In this document: positions 8,683 through 10,362 of the stretch, piece after piece
Layout: every line of letters starts with the position of its first letter
Numbering within the stretch: the stretch's first letter is position 1
Assembly: GCA_004151065.3 (NCBI GenBank)
Contig: NWUY0300007542.1
Coordinates: forward strand, 71,463 to 81,824
Length of the DNA: 10,362 nt
DNA from: Larix sibirica
Taxonomy: Eukaryota > Streptophyta > Pinopsida > Pinales > Pinaceae
Direction of reading: 5' to 3'
Position numbers and translations under genes: made by a program
Notes under the pieces: model-generated
The model's database searches: none
The model's input: only the letters and a program-made list of their open reading frames with translations
What the model was told of the DNA's origin: nothing

Positions 8683-8785
8683 TCAAACAGGTAGAATCCC
8701 TCCATGGAAGGGATACTCTGAATGACTTGAAGCTATTGGATTAAGCAACCCCAATAAAGATCACCCAGAAATCTACAAACATTGA
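8683..8785 (+). repeat. PLE 5' coding segment B' (second copy)
   Basis: This repeats 7089-7188 and starts at the base after the gap. Identity is complete for about 59 bases. Then it has a TTA insertion and several substitutions, mostly G to A, and similarity stops at ACATTGA. It could be the start of a second, tandem and truncated PLE copy. It could also be sequence duplicated during assembly or scaffolding. Confidence 0.9.
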
Positions 8786-8852
8786 GAACATGAATGCAAC
8801 CGACTCTCATCATTAGAAAGATTTACATCATAGAATCATATATAAAGCTTCA
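8786..8852. other. Spacer between B' and repeat A'
   Basis: A short stretch with no match in the window that I could see. It does not continue the PLE reading frame found after segment B in the left copy, so B' is truncated or rearranged here. Confidence 0.45.
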
Positions 8853-8976
8853 AGTGTTTCCTGATGATGATTCCAGAATAGAGATGGAAAGGTCGAGTTT
8901 CAAACTGATTAAGGCAGCTCCTTCTCACTACTCAACTGATCTCGCCAACTGATCTCGCTTATGACTATCTTCAAAC
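8853..8976 (+). repeat. PLE-flanking direct repeat A' (right copy)
   Basis: This is the right-hand counterpart of 6984-7088. It contains an intact CTGATGA (8861-8867) and GAAA (8887-8890). It also has a private 13-bp perfect tandem duplication of CAACTGATCTCGC (8933-8945 and 8946-8958). It ends about 14 bases from the stop codon of the minus-strand gene, so it probably forms part of that gene's 3' UTR. Confidence 0.7.
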
Positions 8977-8989
8977 AAGCAAAATTATA

Positions 8990-9481
8990 TCAGCCTCTCA
9001 GAAAAGACAGCCAGAATAGCGTATCATCTTCATGATTCTCAGCTTTTCCTTCATTCAAATCCACGTCGAAGTCCAAGTCTAAATCCATTGTCTGAACAAG
9101 GTCTCCATTCCCATAGAAACCTAGCTGCGTTTGATCCTCTTTTGGATTCGGAGGGATTCCGAGGTCATCATCTGACGCATTCTGAAGATAATTAATATAA
9201 CTAATCAATCCATGATCTTCCAGCTCTTCCTCGAATTCTGCGCTCCAATCTTGGACATAACTGGAATCACTGGTCGTGGATTGGGCATCATCTGCAATAA
9301 ACAATTGCCATCGCCCCGGCTTGTTAGCTCTGCCAGGATGAGAATAGGAGTTCTCAGAGTTTAAAAAAGAATCGGAATCGCAGGTTTCCTCCATGAAATC
9401 ATCATCGGCTGGATGGATGAAACTCCAGTGGCCGTCGGATTTGCTAACACAATCTAACATATTTCTGCAATATGTCGCCAT
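8990..9481 (-). CDS. Highly acidic uncharacterised protein, 163 residues, EAR-like motif
   Basis: This is an intact, intronless frame. I chose the ATG at 9481 because it is the first in-frame ATG after an in-frame TAA (9574-9572). It also has a favourable plant context, with A at -3 and G at +4. The 163 residues include about 36 Asp/Glu against 8 Lys/Arg, so the protein is strongly acidic. Visible parts are a Cys/His-containing N-terminus (residues 1-25), a Ser/Asp-rich stretch with GRWQLFIADDAQSTTSDSS (56-74), an acidic cluster FEEELED (83-89), and MDLDLDFDVDLNEGK (132-146). The last resembles plant LxLxL / DLN repression (EAR) motifs. It ends LFWLSFLRG. No signal peptide or membrane segment is evident. 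A nuclear regulatory role is only a guess, and I do not recognise the family. No frame damage is visible, in contrast to all neighbouring repeats. Confidence 0.75.
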   Translation of the reverse strand: MATYCRNMLDCVSKSDGHWSFIHPADDDFMEETCDSDSFLNSENSYSHPGRANKPGRWQLFIADDAQSTTSDSSYVQDWSAEFEEELEDHGLISYINYLQNASDDDLGIPPNPKEDQTQLGFYGNGDLVQTMDLDLDFDVDLNEGKAENHEDDTLFWLSFLRG

Positions 9482-10051
9482 GATTTCTTTCCCAGATTCC
9501 AACGAAAGTTTGGCCGCGATCGAATCGGAATTCAGGGGACTTATTGCTTCGAGTATTCTTAGAGAAAACCCTTATAGTAATGCCCTGGGAGTATGTCCCA
9601 TGAAGAATCCAATCCTTTAAAGTAAACCGAACGAATGCTTTAATCGTGTTGAATATCTGGTCACGGGTTTCACAAAGTAAACCTTCAGTGTACTGTAGTG
9701 ATAATTGACCTCTGGAATAATCGGGGAAATGAATGTGGAAAACGTTTATCATGTGGATATAATTTCATTGCCAAAGGAGTTTCAAGTCAACGCTTTGGGT
9801 TATGGTCCTTGGCACACTTGATTCGGATGGCGATGGTTATTACGTGATCATGGTTTTTGAATAAAAGTTCTCGTATGGAATCTGAGGTTAGTGATTATTG
9901 TACTTAATATGGTTATTATAGTTCATATAATTTAATAATGATAGTGTTAATCAAGGTAAAAAGTTAGTGGGTTATGAAGGTTAGTGTATCAAGAGATTTT
10001 GGAATAGGTTATTAGTGATTTTTTATTAAAATAGAGAATAATAGTAGTTTT
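9482..10051 (-). promoter_or_regulatory. Presumed 5' UTR and promoter region of the acidic-protein gene
   Basis: This is the upstream side of the minus-strand gene. A weak TATA-like CTATAAG (minus strand) lies at 9577-9571, about 90 bases before the ATG. A CACGTA element, ABRE or G-box-like by core only, lies at 9846-9841. Overlapping minus-strand ORFs here are not kept. Nothing else is recognisable up to the LINE relic at 10052, and neither site is proven. Confidence 0.35.
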
Positions 10052-10362
10052 ATGGCTTCGATGAGATGTGGAAAATGTTTCAACACTCGAGTAATTGTTT
10101 CAATAGGATGTGGGAAAGGTTGCAACACTAGAACAGAATTGTTAGCACTCTGGATGCTTTTATATTTTGTTATTTTCCAAGGAATTTTATCTTTATAAGT
10201 TTTGTGTGACTCTAGAGTGGTAGTTGATTGGGTCCCTGGAAAAGCAAGGTTGCAGATGACTCTTTGGGATCATTGGATGCAACGCATCAAGGTTCCTTAT
10301 AGGAATTTCAATTGGTTATCCTTCAATCATATCTATAGACAGTTTAACCTTCTTGCACATAG
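10052..10362 (+). pseudogene. LINE RNase H domain, broken, running off the window
   Basis: One frame reads through from 10052 to the window end with a single TAA at 10196-10198. It shows NTRTELLALWMLLYF, then VLCDSRVVVDWVPGKARL, then WLSFNHIYRQFNLLAH. These match the order and spelling of the RNase H domain at the C-terminus of plant LINE proteins. They include the Glu of the TELLALW helix and the Asp of the (G)DS strand; the Gly before that Asp is Cys here. The first catalytic Asp region upstream is missing or scrambled, and a 33-bp segment just before the TELLALW helix is duplicated (10058-10090 and 10100-10132). It is on the same strand as the LINE pieces at 2085 and 4421, but lies too far away to assume one element. 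Confidence 0.85.
10058..10132 (+). repeat. 33-bp imperfect direct repeat, period 42 bp, in the RNase H relic
   Basis: SMRCGKCFNTR and SIGCGKGCNTR are encoded by two related 33-base segments separated by nine bases. The second copy joins properly to the TELLALW helix, so the first is the extra one. Confidence 0.8.

Noticed and set aside
6984-8976. Repeats A and A' as a simple target-site duplication of the PLE
   Set aside because: They exceed 100 bp, far longer than usual target-site duplications, and B' plus an unexplained spacer lies between the RT and A'.
9482-9502. Longer start for the acidic protein at a TTG codon (9502)
   Set aside because: TTG is not a normal plant nuclear start. The ATG at 9481 has good context and is the first ATG after an in-frame stop.
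9444-9752. 102-residue minus-strand ORF overlapping the start of the acidic-protein gene
   Set aside because: It overlaps the gene's first codons in another frame, lies mostly in the presumed 5' UTR and promoter, and has no recognisable domain. A transcript starting upstream of 9752 would be needed to reconsider it.
1-10362. CRISPR array, tRNA or rRNA genes
   Set aside because: No regularly spaced repeat-spacer pattern and no convincing cloverleaf or ribosomal sequence were seen. The tandem repeats here are directly adjacent units.

Overview
This is an AT-rich plant nuclear window, most likely from a conifer or another gymnosperm. It is mostly decayed repeat DNA with one convincing intact gene. 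The lineage call is inference. It rests on plant-type LINE remnants (a zf-RVT zinc knuckle and an RNase H domain) beside a canonical Penelope-like retroelement (PLE), a class known in seed plants chiefly from the conifer 'Dryad' elements.

Layout. Bases 1-849 are AT-rich, with a (TC)n microsatellite and no gene. Bases 850-1405 hold an imperfect direct duplication, and 1406-2020 hold nothing recognisable. Bases 2021-6560 are a head-to-tail duplication of a unit of about 2.2-2.3 kb (unit 1 at 2021-4350, unit 2 at 4351-about 6560). Each unit starts with a degenerate LINE 3' fragment and ends with a non-coding module that is better conserved than the LINE part. Unit 2 alone carries a roughly 345-bp insertion flanked by 16-18 bp direct repeats, and a 126-bp tandem duplication. 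Unit 1 alone carries a 38-bp tandem repeat.

Bases 7089-8680 hold a broken PLE reverse transcriptase: five premature stops, two frame changes, and YVDD changed to YVDN. It is cut off at a 2-base assembly gap (8681-8682). Directly after the gap lies a second copy of the element's 5' coding segment. A second, separate repeat flanks the element on both sides (6984-7088 and 8853-8976), so the block reads A-B-RT-gap-B'-A'. Its hammerhead-like core motifs are suggestive only.

On the minus strand, 9481-8990 is an intact intronless ORF for a very acidic 163-residue protein with an EAR-like LxLx / DLN motif. I cannot name its family. Its stop codon lies about 14 bp from PLE-associated repeat A'. Bases 9482-10051 are its presumed 5' UTR and promoter region. 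The window ends inside a plus-strand LINE RNase H pseudogene (10052-10362).

No operon-like cooperation exists here. The window shows layered retroelement insertion and duplication around one small expressed-looking gene.
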